A DNA stretch of 64,000 bases from Flavobacterium indicum GPTSA100-9 = DSM 17447 (lineage in GTDB: Bacteria > Bacteroidota > Bacteroidia > Flavobacteriales > Flavobacteriaceae). The translations under genes and the position numbers were made by a program. Position 1 is the stretch's first letter, and each line of letters begins with the position of its first letter. Location: assembly GCF_000455605.1 (NCBI RefSeq), contig NC_017025.1, forward strand, positions 930,001 to 994,000, read 5' to 3'. The notes below the pieces were generated by a model. The model did no database searches. It was not told the DNA's origin and worked only from the letters and a program-made list of their open reading frames with translations. Below, one piece after another: positions 1 to 8,510 of this stretch.

Positions 1-711
1 TTTGTGCGAAGTGTAGAATTTCATGCCTTGTTTTTTCAATACTTTAGTCAATTCTTTAGACAAAGCAGCGTCCATTCCAGGTATAATTCTATCCATGAAT
101 TCAACAACTGAAACTTGAGCGCCTAATCTTAAATAAACTTGACCTAATTCAATTCCGATAACCCCACCTCCAATGATTACAAGGTGTTTAGGAACTTCTT
201 TTAATTTCAATGCTTCGGTAGAAGTAATAATTCTTTCTTTGTCTATTGTAATAAAAGGTAAAGAGGAAGGTTTTGAACCTGTAGCTATAATAATATTTTT
301 TGATTCAATTATTTCAGTAGAACCATCATTTTTTGTGATTTTTACTGAAGTAGCACTTTCAAATGATCCTACACCTTCAAATACAGTAACATTGTTTTTA
401 TCCATTAAGAACTTAACACCACCACTAGTCTGATCAACCACGGCTTGTTTACGTTCAATCATTTTAGTTAAGTTTACTTTTACATCACCCGAAACCTCAA
501 TTCCGTGATCTGCAAAATGTTGCAATTCTTCATAATGATGAGAAGAAGCTAACAAAGCTTTTGAGGGAATACAACCTACGTTTAAGCAAGTTCCACCTAA
601 AGTAGGGTATTTTTCTATAATTGCAGTTTTGAAACCTAATTGTGCGCATCGGATAGCTGAAACGTATCCTCCAGGCCCTGAACCAATAATGGTTACATCA
701 AATTGACTCAT
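1..711 (-). CDS. lpdA: Dihydrolipoyl dehydrogenase, N-terminal 237 residues (runs off the window)
   Basis: E3 subunit of 2-oxoacid dehydrogenase complexes: re-oxidises protein-bound dihydrolipoamide with FAD and NAD+ in the cytoplasm. The protein opens with an FAD-binding Rossmann motif (VTIIGSGPGGYVSA), followed by the redox-active disulfide motif GGTCLNVGCIPSKALL, and near residue 180 the NAD-binding motif VIIGGGVIGIELG. The start codon at 709-711 gives the usual short N-terminus directly before the FAD motif. The C-terminal half, including the dimerisation domain, lies beyond the window. No other complex subunit is visible. The family call is close to certain; which complex it serves cannot be told from here. 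Confidence 0.97.
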   Translation of the reverse strand, partial: MSQFDVTIIGSGPGGYVSAIRCAQLGFKTAIIEKYPTLGGTCLNVGCIPSKALLASSHHYEELQHFADHGIEVSGDVKVNLTKMIERKQAVVDQTSGGVKFLMDKNNVTVFEGVGSFESATSVKITKNDGSTEIIESKNIIIATGSKPSSLPFITIDKERIITSTEALKLKEVPKHLVIIGGGVIGIELGQVYLRLGAQVSVVEFMDRIIPGMDAALSKELTKVLKKQGMKFYTSHK

Positions 712-752
712 AATAATATATGTAGTTAAATGTTTGTTGATAATTTAAAATA

Positions 753-760
753 CAAAAGTA
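753..760 (-). promoter_or_regulatory. Candidate -7 box for lpdA
   Basis: Read on the minus strand this is TACTTTTG, a full match to the Bacteroidota -7 consensus TAnnTTTG, about 40 bases before the lpdA start. I do not see a TTG at the expected -33 distance, so the call rests on one box. Confidence 0.4.
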
Positions 761-808
761 AAGTTTTTTAAATTAATAACCTTATGTAAATTTGGTAAAA
801 TAATATAC

Positions 809-1273
809 TTAATAACTGAATTTGTATGAAGTTGTGTTTTTAACTTCTCCAATCATAAAAGTACTGTGTGAACTTCCAATGTGTTTTAATGAAGTTAATT
901 TATTTACCATAAAATCACGATACGTTTCCATATCTTTTACACAAATTTTAAGAATGTAGTCGTAATCTCCACTCACATGGAAGCATTCTAAAACCTCAGG
1001 TAGATTGACTACCTCGGCTTCGAATTCATTAATGATTTCTTTGTTGTGTTTTACCAATTTAACATGGCAAAGCGCCACAAATCCTTTTTCGATTTTGTTT
1101 CGGTCTAATAATGCAACATACTTGTTAATTAGTCCTTCACGTTCTAGTTTTTTAATTCTTTCATATACAGCAGTAACAGAAAGATTTAACTTTAACGACA
1201 ACTCTTTGGTTGTCATTTTTGCATCTGCTTGCAAAAGTTCAAGCAGTTTTTTGTCAATAATGTCTAAGTTCAT
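809..1273 (-). CDS. Lrp/AsnC family transcriptional regulator
   Basis: A 154-residue regulator of usual Lrp size. Residues 1-50 form the winged helix-turn-helix (DIIDKKLLELLQADAKMT through SVTAVYERIKKLEREGLI); from about residue 65 comes the RAM ligand-binding domain with the typical GDYDYILKI strand. Lrp-type proteins bind amino acids and form octamers that wrap DNA. It is divergent from the methionine gamma-lyase-type gene at 1464, with 190 bases of very AT-rich DNA between, so control of that gene in response to methionine or another amino acid is a reasonable inference. The regulated genes themselves are not shown by the sequence. Confidence 0.93.
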   Translation of the reverse strand: MNLDIIDKKLLELLQADAKMTTKELSLKLNLSVTAVYERIKKLEREGLINKYVALLDRNKIEKGFVALCHVKLVKHNKEIINEFEAEVVNLPEVLECFHVSGDYDYILKICVKDMETYRDFMVNKLTSLKHIGSSHSTFMIGEVKNTTSYKFSY

Positions 1274-1463
1274 TGTTGTTGTGGTTTGTAGTTTTCGTCC
1301 GTAAAAATAACTAAAAAAAATTAATATTTTTTTTATTTCAAGATTAAAATTCTGTTAAAAGTTAAATAGAAAGAAAAATAAACTAAAAAACAAACCAAGT
1401 ATTGAAAAATAATATACAAAGTAAGAAATTTGAAAAAAATAACACAAACTTTAAACTTTTTTT

Positions 1464-2666
1464 ATGTCACAATTTAACCCCGCAGATAAGATACAAGATT
1501 TGCAATATTTTGGTGAATTCGGAGGAGTAAATCCTTCTATTTCTGATAGTTCAACCTACACCTTTTTGTCAGCCAAAACCATGTTTGATACCTTTGAAGG
1601 TAATGCAGAAGGATGTTACTTGTATTCTAGACATTCTTCTCCAATGAATTTATACTTGGGTCAGGCATTAGCCGCTATGGAAGGAACAGAAGCTGCAAAT
1701 GTAGCTGCTTCAGGAATGGGCGCAATAACACCGGTATTGTTGCAATTATGTGGTGCTGGTGATCATATTGTTTCCAGCAGAACTATTTATGGTGGAACGT
1801 ATGCGTTTTTGAAAAATTTTACTCCTAAATTTAATATTTCTACCACTTTTGTAGATATTACAAAATTAGATGTAGTGGAAGCTGCCATTACTCCAAATAC
1901 AAAAGTATTGTACTGTGAAACGGTTAGTAATCCTTTATTAGAAGTAGCCGATATCGAAAGTTTAGCTAAGTTGGCCAAAAAACACAATATTAAATTAGTT
2001 GTTGATAATACTTTTTCACCTTTATCTGTTGCGCCTGTTCAATTAGGTGCTGATGTTGTTATTCATAGTTTAACTAAATTCATCAACGGTAGTAGTGATA
2101 CTGTTGGAGGTGTAATTTGTGGTACCCAACAATTTATTGATGATTTAAGAAATGTGAATAATGGGGCCAGTATGTTGTTAGGTCCAACAATGGATAGTTT
2201 ACGTTCAGCAAGTATATTGAAAAATTTAAGAACGTTACATATTCGTATGAAACAACACAGTCATAATGCCATGTATTTATCACAAAAGTTTGAACAAGAC
2301 GGACTAAAAGTGGTGTATCCAGGATTAGAAAGTCATCCTAGTCATAATTTATATAAAGGAATGATTAATCCGGAATATGGTTTTGGAGGTATGATGACAA
2401 TTGATGTTGGTTCGTTAGACAAAGCAAACGAGTTGATGGAATTAATGCAAAATAAAAATCTTGGGTATTTGGCCGTAAGTTTAGGATTTTATAAAACGTT
2501 GTTTAGTGCACCAGGGACTTCTACCTCTTCTGAAATTCCATTAGAAGAACAAAAAGAAATGGGATTAACAGATGGATTAATCAGAATGTCAATTGGTTTA
2601 GATAATGATATTGAACGCACTTATCAAATGATGAAAGCTTGTATGAACGAGTTAGGTATTTTATAA
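1464..2666 (+). CDS. Cys/Met-metabolism PLP enzyme, methionine gamma-lyase / cystathionine gamma-synthase type
   Basis: A 400-residue fold-type I PLP enzyme of the Cys/Met metabolism family. The PLP Schiff-base lysine is K205 in HSLTKFINGSSD, preceded by the cofactor-binding aspartate D181 in VVDNTF; Y109 (SRTIYGGTY) and R56 (YSRHSSPMN) sit where the family has its phosphate-binding Tyr and Arg. Such enzymes catalyse gamma-elimination or gamma-replacement on methionine, homocysteine or O-acyl-homoserine. Homologues in this phylum are usually called methionine gamma-lyase, but the sequence does not separate lyase from synthase. It stands alone, with an Lrp regulator divergent upstream and a strong terminator directly downstream. 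Confidence 0.88.
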   Translation: MSQFNPADKIQDLQYFGEFGGVNPSISDSSTYTFLSAKTMFDTFEGNAEGCYLYSRHSSPMNLYLGQALAAMEGTEAANVAASGMGAITPVLLQLCGAGDHIVSSRTIYGGTYAFLKNFTPKFNISTTFVDITKLDVVEAAITPNTKVLYCETVSNPLLEVADIESLAKLAKKHNIKLVVDNTFSPLSVAPVQLGADVVIHSLTKFINGSSDTVGGVICGTQQFIDDLRNVNNGASMLLGPTMDSLRSASILKNLRTLHIRMKQHSHNAMYLSQKFEQDGLKVVYPGLESHPSHNLYKGMINPEYGFGGMMTIDVGSLDKANELMELMQNKNLGYLAVSLGFYKTLFSAPGTSTSSEIPLEEQKEMGLTDGLIRMSIGLDNDIERTYQMMKACMNELGIL

Positions 2667-2692
2667 AACATTTGATGTAGTAGTTTGGACTG

Positions 2693-2722
2693 TCCGATTC
2701 AGTAATGAATCGGATTTTTTTT
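2693..2722 (+). terminator. Rho-independent terminator after the PLP enzyme
   Basis: Perfect 8-base stem TCCGATTC / GAATCGGA with a 6-base loop, followed by eight T. Confidence 0.85.
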
Positions 2723-2777
2723 GTAACAAATTTGCATTATTCAACACTAATTGTGCATTAACACTAGTAATTTTATA

Positions 2778-4946
2778 ATGAAAAAATACGTTTTTAGTTT
2801 TCTTTTAATTGGAAGTATTGCTTTTGCTCAAAAATTGACAATAGAAGAAACAGTAATGGGGCCAAGAAAATATGCTTCAAAAACATTATCCGCGTCTCAA
2901 TGGAGAAAAGATTCTAAAGCAATCACTTACCTAAGTGCAGACTTTTCTAATTTAATGGAAAAAAGTGCTTCTACTAATTGGACAGAAGCTACTTTGGTAT
3001 CTAAGGCTGAATTAGAATCGGCTCTTAAGACTAAAATTTCAGGAGATGAATTTACCTTACGTTCGTTTCCTATGGTTCATTGGAAATCTAAAAATACTTT
3101 TGAAACAGAACTAGCAGGAAAAAATAAAAATTACAACATTATATTTGATGTTGAAACAAAGCAAATCACCAAAGCTGTTGCGTATCCAAATGACGGTTCA
3201 GAAGCAACTTTTGCCTCTAATAATCAGGTAGCTTGGTTAAAAGGAAATAATATTCAGATTACCTTAGCTGATGGAAAAACAATTGCAGTTACTAACGATG
3301 AAAATTCTGGAATTGTTAATGGATCGGGTTATGTGCACCGTCAAGAATTTGGTATTGATAAAGGAATGTGGTGGAATGAAACGGGAACCCAATTGGCTTA
3401 TTACCGTAAAGACGAAACTATGGTGGCTAATTATCCACTAACGAATTGGAATGAACGTGAAGCCGTAAATAAAGACATTAAATACCCTATGGCGGGTATG
3501 ACTAGTGAAAATGTAACGGTAGTTGTTTACGATGTAGCTTCGGGTAAAAAAGTAACGATTCAAACCGGTGAACCTAAAGAACAATATCTAACTATGGTTT
3601 CTTGGGAACCAACAGGGAAGTTTATCTTTATTGGTGTTTTAAACCGTGAACAAAATCATTTAAAATTCAATAAATATAATGCTTCAACAGGTGTTTTCGT
3701 AAAAACTTTGTTTGAAGAAAAGGCAACAACTTGGGTAGAACCACAACATGCGATTACGTTTGTGCCAAACAATCCCAATCAGTTCATTTATCAAACGGAT
3801 TTTTACGGATATAACCAAATGTATTTATATTCAACCGATGGGAAGTTAATTAAAAACTTAGGATATAAGGATGTGGTGGTGACCGATTTACTTGGGTTTG
3901 ATGCGACTAATTCAAAAATTAATTATATCGGAACTGCAAATAATGGATTAGACCGTCAATTGTATCAAGTTGATTTAAAATCAGGAAAAACGTTCCAATT
4001 AACAACAGTTTCGGGTACGCACAATGCTTCGGTTTCTTCTGACGGGACCATGATTTTAGACCAGTACAGTAATGCAACTACACCTAATGAAATTTCTATT
4101 TTGAATGTTAAAAACAAAATGGCAAATACTACTTTAGTTAAAGCAGATAATCCTTTTGCAGGGAAAATTGATTTACCTAAAATTGAATTGGTCACTTTAA
4201 CTTCTGCCGACGGTAAAACACCTTTAAACGGAAGAATCATTTATCCTGCAAATTTTGATGCTACTAAAAAATATCCTGTAATGGTTTATTTGTACGGAGG
4301 GTCTCATGCGCAATTGGTCACTAACAAATGGTTGTCGGGTGCAGGGTATTTCGATATTTATATGGCGCAACAAGGGTATGTGGTATTTACCATGGATAAC
4401 AGAGGTAGTGACGCTCGTGGAAAGAAATTTTGTGAAGTAAATCACCGTCAACTTGGGGTAAATGAAATGGCTGATCAAATGGAAGGGATAAAATTCTTAA
4501 AATCAAAAGCATTTGTAGATGCTGATAAAATTGGCGTTTTTGGATGGAGTTTTGGCGGATTTATGTCTACTTCATTGATGACAGCTCAAGCTGATACCTT
4601 TAAAGTAGGTGTTGCGGGCGGACCGGTTATCGATTGGAAATATTACGAAATTATGTACGGAGAGCGTTATATGGATACACCGCAAGAAAATCCGGAAGGA
4701 TACGCTAAAACATCCTTGTTAGATAAAGCTAAGAACTTAAAAGGAAGATTGTTAATCATTCATGGGGCTCAAGATCCTGTAGTGGTACAACAACACAGTA
4801 TGAACTTTATTGAAGCTTGCATTAAGGCCGGTAAACAAGTGGATTACTTTTTGTATCCAAACCATGAACACAATGTAAGTGGTAGAGATCGTATTCATAT
4901 GTATGCAAAAATCGCTGATTATTTCGATACACATTTGAAGAAATAA
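2778..4946 (+). CDS. S9 family peptidase, dipeptidyl peptidase IV-like
   Basis: A 722-residue exported serine peptidase. The ATG at 2778 puts a signal peptide at the very start (MKKYVFSFLLIGSIAFAQ); the upstream in-frame TTG at 2751 would bury it. Residues about 100-470 form the DPP IV N-terminal beta-propeller, the rest the prolyl-oligopeptidase hydrolase domain. The triad is readable: S591 in GWSFGGFM, D666 in GAQDPVVV and H698 in NHEHNVSG. The propeller segment HRQEFGIDKGMWW lies where DPP IV enzymes hold the glutamates that bind the substrate amino terminus. Predicted role: release of Xaa-Pro dipeptides or tripeptides in the periplasm during protein use. Single gene with its own terminator. 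Confidence 0.93.
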   Translation: MKKYVFSFLLIGSIAFAQKLTIEETVMGPRKYASKTLSASQWRKDSKAITYLSADFSNLMEKSASTNWTEATLVSKAELESALKTKISGDEFTLRSFPMVHWKSKNTFETELAGKNKNYNIIFDVETKQITKAVAYPNDGSEATFASNNQVAWLKGNNIQITLADGKTIAVTNDENSGIVNGSGYVHRQEFGIDKGMWWNETGTQLAYYRKDETMVANYPLTNWNEREAVNKDIKYPMAGMTSENVTVVVYDVASGKKVTIQTGEPKEQYLTMVSWEPTGKFIFIGVLNREQNHLKFNKYNASTGVFVKTLFEEKATTWVEPQHAITFVPNNPNQFIYQTDFYGYNQMYLYSTDGKLIKNLGYKDVVVTDLLGFDATNSKINYIGTANNGLDRQLYQVDLKSGKTFQLTTVSGTHNASVSSDGTMILDQYSNATTPNEISILNVKNKMANTTLVKADNPFAGKIDLPKIELVTLTSADGKTPLNGRIIYPANFDATKKYPVMVYLYGGSHAQLVTNKWLSGAGYFDIYMAQQGYVVFTMDNRGSDARGKKFCEVNHRQLGVNEMADQMEGIKFLKSKAFVDADKIGVFGWSFGGFMSTSLMTAQADTFKVGVAGGPVIDWKYYEIMYGERYMDTPQENPEGYAKTSLLDKAKNLKGRLLIIHGAQDPVVVQQHSMNFIEACIKAGKQVDYFLYPNHEHNVSGRDRIHMYAKIADYFDTHLKK

Positions 4947-4986
4947 GTCAATTAGTCAATGTTAATTTGATTACATATATTTTAAG

Positions 4987-5020
4987 AAATCCGTTTACTA
5001 AAAAGTAGGCGGATTTTTTT
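4987..5020 (+). terminator. Terminator after the S9 peptidase
   Basis: Stem AAATCCG / CGGATTT, extended by weaker pairs to GTA/TAC, with a short A-rich loop and seven T. Confidence 0.8.
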
Positions 5021-5022
5021 AT

Positions 5023-5135
5023 GGGCGTGCCACAAGGAAAAAATGTCGTTTGTTAACTCATTTTTTCCTAGTGTCGGGCTTTCGCTACTCGCATCCCTTC
5101 GGGCGTGCTCAAACAAACCGCTCTATCCCTCACGC
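5023..5135. repeat. GC-richer palindromic intergenic element
   Basis: A 113-base block, visibly richer in GC than its surroundings, that begins GGGCGTG and ends CTCACGC. It holds a perfect 10-base hairpin, GGAAAAAATG (5036-5045) with CATTTTTTCC (5059-5068), and then GTCGGGCTTTCGCTACTCGC. I recognise the frame as an intergenic repeat that is common in flavobacterial genomes, in which the inner hairpin varies from copy to copy; that is memory of the lineage and not shown by this window, which has one copy. Confidence 0.6.
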
Positions 5136-5156
5136 ACTATCGAATTAAGTAGACAA

Positions 5157-5189
5157 TTGCTGTTGTTTTGATATTAAATTTTATCTTTG
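5157..5189 (+). promoter_or_regulatory. Promoter for the RluA-family gene
   Basis: TATCTTTG at 5182-5189 matches the -7 consensus TAnnTTTG, with TTG at 5157-5159 (22-base spacer) or 5163-5165 (16-base spacer). The -7 box ends only four bases before the ATG, so the transcript may be almost leaderless. Confidence 0.55.
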
Positions 5190-5193
5190 CCTC

Positions 5194-6867
5194 ATGCAAA
5201 CACCCCTACTTTTTCAATCATTTAAAACCAACATATCAGGAATTACTTTACCTGAAAAATTCACGTTTCCGTTTTATTATCAACCTCATGAACTGAGTTT
5301 AATCGCAGCGCAAGAATTACAAGAATATCTTGAAAACCAAACCGATTTTGAGCATAATTTTGGATTAAAAGAAGGACAGGAAGGATTAATCATTGGAAAA
5401 ATGTTTGGGGTTTTGGTGTGTCAAAATCAACACGGTGCAATCGGTTATTTATGGGCTTTTTCAGGTAAACTAGCTGGAGTGAATCATCTGCCTTATTTTG
5501 TACCAACTGTTTTTGATATGCTAGACGAAAATGGTTTTTTTCGTAAAGAGGAAGACGTCATCAGCGCTATAACTGAAAAAATAGAAAGCTTAGAGCAAGC
5601 TCCAGAATTTTTAGCATGTCAACAAAAATTCGAGAGAGAAACGGCACTTGCGGCTACTTGTATTGCTGAACAAAAAGAGAAAATACAATCTCAAAAACAA
5701 ATTCGAAACGAACAACGCGCTACCTTCGATAGAGCAAACCAACCCTTACTTTATCATATTATGGAAGTGAGTTGGAGTAATGAAAGTATCAAAGAAAAAG
5801 TTTTGTTGAAAAACATGACTAAGTATTTTGACTATCGTTTGCAGGAATTAAAAGGGAAGTATGATCAATATATTCAAGAAATAAATGATTTAAAGGAATT
5901 GCGTAAACAGAAATCAGCAGCTTTACAAAAGTTGTTGTTTGCAGAATACGCTTTCTTAAATGTTGAAGGAAAAACAAAAAGTTTAGGCGAAATATTTGAC
6001 GATAATCCTCCCGCTGGAGCAGGGGAGTGTGCCGCGCCAAAGTTATTGCATTATGCCTTTGAACACCAATTAAAACCCATTGCAATGGCTGAGTTTTGGT
6101 GGGGGCAATCTCCGAAATCTGAGGTGCGTAAGCATAAACAATTTTACCCGGCTTGCCGAAGAAAATGTGAACCTATATTGATGGGACATATGTTGCATGG
6201 TTTACTTATGGATGAAAATCCGCTTATTGAAAATCAGGCTCACGGTAGAGATATCGAAATTGTTTATGAAGATGAGGTGATGTTGGTAATTAATAAACCC
6301 ATAGAGTTTTTATCGGTCCCAGGTAAAACTATTACCGATTCCGTTTACCATCGAATTAAAGAAAAGTATCCAGAAGCAACAGGTCCTATAATTGTTCATC
6401 GCTTGGATATGTCTACGTCTGGAATAATGCTAATTGCCAAAGATGAACCGACTTATGTGAAATTGCAAAGTCAGTTCATCCATCGCACTATCAAAAAGAG
6501 ATATGTAGCTTTATTGGACGGGATTGTTAAACAACCATCCGGTTTTATTGATTTGCCATTACGCGTAGATTTAAATGATAGACCACGACAATTGGTGTGT
6601 TATGAACACGGCAAGCCTGCTCAAACCCATTTTGAAGTTCTTTCCATAAAAAACAAACAAACCCGTATTCATTTTTACCCTATAACAGGCAGAACGCACC
6701 AATTGCGCATGCATGCTTCTCATGAATTGGGTTTGAACGCACCAATAGTAGGTGATGATTTATACGGAACCAAAGCCAATCGTTTGCATTTACATGCGGA
6801 GTGGATTCAGTTTGATCATCCAGTTTCTGGAAAACGTATGGAGATTTTAGTAGAAGCGGATTTTTAG
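5194..6867 (+). CDS. RluA-family RNA pseudouridine synthase with a 350-residue N-terminal extension
   Basis: Residues about 355-557 are a complete RluA-type pseudouridine synthase domain: HGRDIEIVYEDEVMLVINKP opens it and the catalytic aspartate is D405 in HRLDMSTSG; GRTHQLRMH lies near the end. The domain isomerises uridine in rRNA or tRNA. Typical RluA proteins have 220-330 residues, while this one has 557. The extension includes a coiled coil (about 155-250) and two conserved-looking blocks, PPAGAGECAAPKLLHYAF and a stretch round YPACRRKCEPILMGHMLHG with paired cysteines. I cannot assign the extension a function. Target site unknown. Single gene between a repeat element and the hut gene, which points the other way. 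Confidence 0.9.
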   Translation: MQTPLLFQSFKTNISGITLPEKFTFPFYYQPHELSLIAAQELQEYLENQTDFEHNFGLKEGQEGLIIGKMFGVLVCQNQHGAIGYLWAFSGKLAGVNHLPYFVPTVFDMLDENGFFRKEEDVISAITEKIESLEQAPEFLACQQKFERETALAATCIAEQKEKIQSQKQIRNEQRATFDRANQPLLYHIMEVSWSNESIKEKVLLKNMTKYFDYRLQELKGKYDQYIQEINDLKELRKQKSAALQKLLFAEYAFLNVEGKTKSLGEIFDDNPPAGAGECAAPKLLHYAFEHQLKPIAMAEFWWGQSPKSEVRKHKQFYPACRRKCEPILMGHMLHGLLMDENPLIENQAHGRDIEIVYEDEVMLVINKPIEFLSVPGKTITDSVYHRIKEKYPEATGPIIVHRLDMSTSGIMLIAKDEPTYVKLQSQFIHRTIKKRYVALLDGIVKQPSGFIDLPLRVDLNDRPRQLVCYEHGKPAQTHFEVLSIKNKQTRIHFYPITGRTHQLRMHASHELGLNAPIVGDDLYGTKANRLHLHAEWIQFDHPVSGKRMEILVEADF

Positions 6868-6916
6868 GTTTTACCGCAAAGACGCAAGGATACAAAGACA
6901 CAAAGTTTTACACACA

Positions 6917-6974
6917 GTTTGTCATGCTGAAAGCATCTCAAAAAAATATTTTAGACTCTTTCAGAGAGACAAAC
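6917..6974. repeat. Imperfect inverted repeat (dispersed hairpin family)
   Basis: Arms GTTTGTCATGCTGAAAG (6917-6933) and CTTTCAGAGAGACAAAC (6958-6974) pair at 14 of 17 positions. The TGTCATGcTGAA start resembles the left arm of the hairpin at 38121-38197. The right part supplies the last codons of the small membrane gene at 6951-7202. The preceding bases (6870-6910) have a tandem-like ACGCAAGGATACAAAGACACAAAG texture. Confidence 0.5.
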
Positions 6975-7202
6975 GTTGTGGTTGTTTTTAAGTTTCCATA
7001 TTTTATATATACAGGATATTAGGATAATTAATAAAGCAAAAATCAGCAAATAGTTAATTGTCAATTGATCATCAATTTCAGAATCAACATCAATTTTCTG
7101 AGTTTTTCCAAAATACATCAAAAAAGAAACAGATAGAAGATAAAACAAACCAACTATAGTTGAAATTAATAAGACTATGTATAAGGTTAATTTTGTTTTC
7201 AT
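6951..7202 (-). CDS. Small membrane protein of unknown function
   Basis: An 83-residue protein with two hydrophobic segments, about residues 7-30 (LYIVLLISTIVGLFYLLSV) and 50-67 (YLLIFALLIILISCIYKIW), joined by an acidic loop. It lies 12 bases downstream of hutI on the same strand, so it is probably co-transcribed. Its last few residues (CLSERV) are read from the arm of an inverted repeat, which suggests that the original stop codon was displaced by repeat insertion. No family recognised; it could also be a gene that is decaying. Confidence 0.55.
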   Translation of the reverse strand: MKTKLTLYIVLLISTIVGLFYLLSVSFLMYFGKTQKIDVDSEIDDQLTINYLLIFALLIILISCIYKIWKLKNNHNVCLSERV

Positions 7203-7214
7203 CCGTTTAATCCG

Positions 7215-8462
7215 TTAAATCTGCGTACCAAATTTTTTCCCCTCCAACCACACACTCTCAATCAAATTTGTAGCAAAGCAATACGGAATTTCATAATAAG
7301 AGTGTAAAGGTTTTGTTAGGATAAAATTCGCTTTTTTACCACGAGTGATACTGCCGTGTGTGTCACTTAAATCCATGGCGTAAGCCCCGTTGATAGTAGC
7401 CGCATTAATAGCTTCTTCAGGTGTCATTTTCATTTTTATACAAGCGGTCGCTACCACAAAATGCATATTTCCAGATGGGGTTGTGCCTGGATTAAAATCA
7501 GAAGCTAAAGCTAAAGGTAAACCAGCATTTAATAGTTGGCGCGCCGGAGTGTAAGGAATACTTATAAAATAAGAACAACTTGGTAAAGCCACAGGAATAC
7601 AATCCGAGTTCTTTAAAGCTTCTATATCGTCTTCTGTAACCAATTCTAAATGATCCACGCTTAACGCTCCATGATCTACACAAGCCTTTATACCTCCAAT
7701 GGCTGTAAATTGATTGACATGAATTTTAGGTGTTAAACCATATTTCTTACCGGCTTCCATGATTTGAATGGTTTCCTCTACACTAAAATAACCTGTTTCT
7801 AAAAAGGCATCGATGTAATCAGCTAAATTCTCTTTAGCGATGGCAGGTAGCATTTCAGAAATGATTAAATCGATATAGGCTTGATGGTTTTCTTTGTATT
7901 CCATAGGAAAAGCATGGGCGCCAAGAAAAGTAGCTTTTATAGCAACAGGATAATTTTCTTTTAATCGTTTAATAACACGTAACATTTTCAGTTCCCCTTC
8001 AACCGTTAAACCATAGCCCGATTTAATTTCTACTGCACCCGTTCCTTGTGAAATAACCTCTTCCAATCTTTTTTTAGATTGTTCATATATTTCTTCTTCA
8101 GAAGTTTCGTTTAATTTTTTAGCCGAATTTAATATGCCACCGCCGCGATTTGCAATTTCTTCGTAAGATAGGCCATTAATTCGATCTACAAATTCACCAC
8201 TACGATTGCCTGCATAAACAATATGTGTATGACTATCACAAAAACTTGGTAATACAATTTTACCAGAACAATCAACCACATTCATCCCTTCTAAAGATGG
8301 AGCATTTTCCATCTTACCATAATCCATAATTACATCATTTTCAAGAAGTAAATAGGCGTTTTCAAGTAATGGTAAATTGGCCATTTCAGCCCCAGATACT
8401 TTATGAATTGGTGTGTCTCGTACTTGAAGTAATTGTTTGATATGAGTAAGTAGTGTTTGCAT
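7215..8462 (-). CDS. hutI: Imidazolonepropionase
   Basis: Third step of histidine breakdown: hydrolyses 4-imidazolone-5-propanoate to N-formimino-L-glutamate. The 415-residue length is standard. Amidohydrolase metal ligands are visible: H78 and H80 in CDSHTHIVYAGNRSGEF, then GAHAFP, HVNQF, HLE and the late aspartate in LASDFNPGT. EIKSGYGL is the typical imidazolonepropionase substrate block. No other hut gene is in the window, so the pathway is scattered in this genome. A small membrane protein follows 12 bases downstream. Confidence 0.96.
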   Translation of the reverse strand: MQTLLTHIKQLLQVRDTPIHKVSGAEMANLPLLENAYLLLENDVIMDYGKMENAPSLEGMNVVDCSGKIVLPSFCDSHTHIVYAGNRSGEFVDRINGLSYEEIANRGGGILNSAKKLNETSEEEIYEQSKKRLEEVISQGTGAVEIKSGYGLTVEGELKMLRVIKRLKENYPVAIKATFLGAHAFPMEYKENHQAYIDLIISEMLPAIAKENLADYIDAFLETGYFSVEETIQIMEAGKKYGLTPKIHVNQFTAIGGIKACVDHGALSVDHLELVTEDDIEALKNSDCIPVALPSCSYFISIPYTPARQLLNAGLPLALASDFNPGTTPSGNMHFVVATACIKMKMTPEEAINAATINGAYAMDLSDTHGSITRGKKANFILTKPLHSYYEIPYCFATNLIESVWLEGKKFGTQI

Positions 8463-8472
8463 TCGTTTTCGT

Positions 8473-8480
8473 TATATTTG
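8473..8480 (+). promoter_or_regulatory. Candidate -7 box for corA
   Basis: TATATTTG is a full match to TAnnTTTG, 30 bases before the GTG start of corA. A well-spaced -33 TTG is not clear; the nearest (8457-8459) is 13 bases away and lies inside the divergent hutI. Confidence 0.45.
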
Positions 8481-8510
8481 TAAAGCATAAAAGTAAATAT
8501 TTTAATCGAA

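Noticed and set aside
1274..1463. SAM or other riboswitch before the methionine gamma-lyase-type gene
   Set aside because: The gap is almost pure A/T with poly-A runs and offers no paired helices of the size a riboswitch needs.
2751..2777. Upstream TTG start for the S9 peptidase
   Set aside because: It would put nine residues before a normal signal peptide; the ATG at 2778 is the better start.
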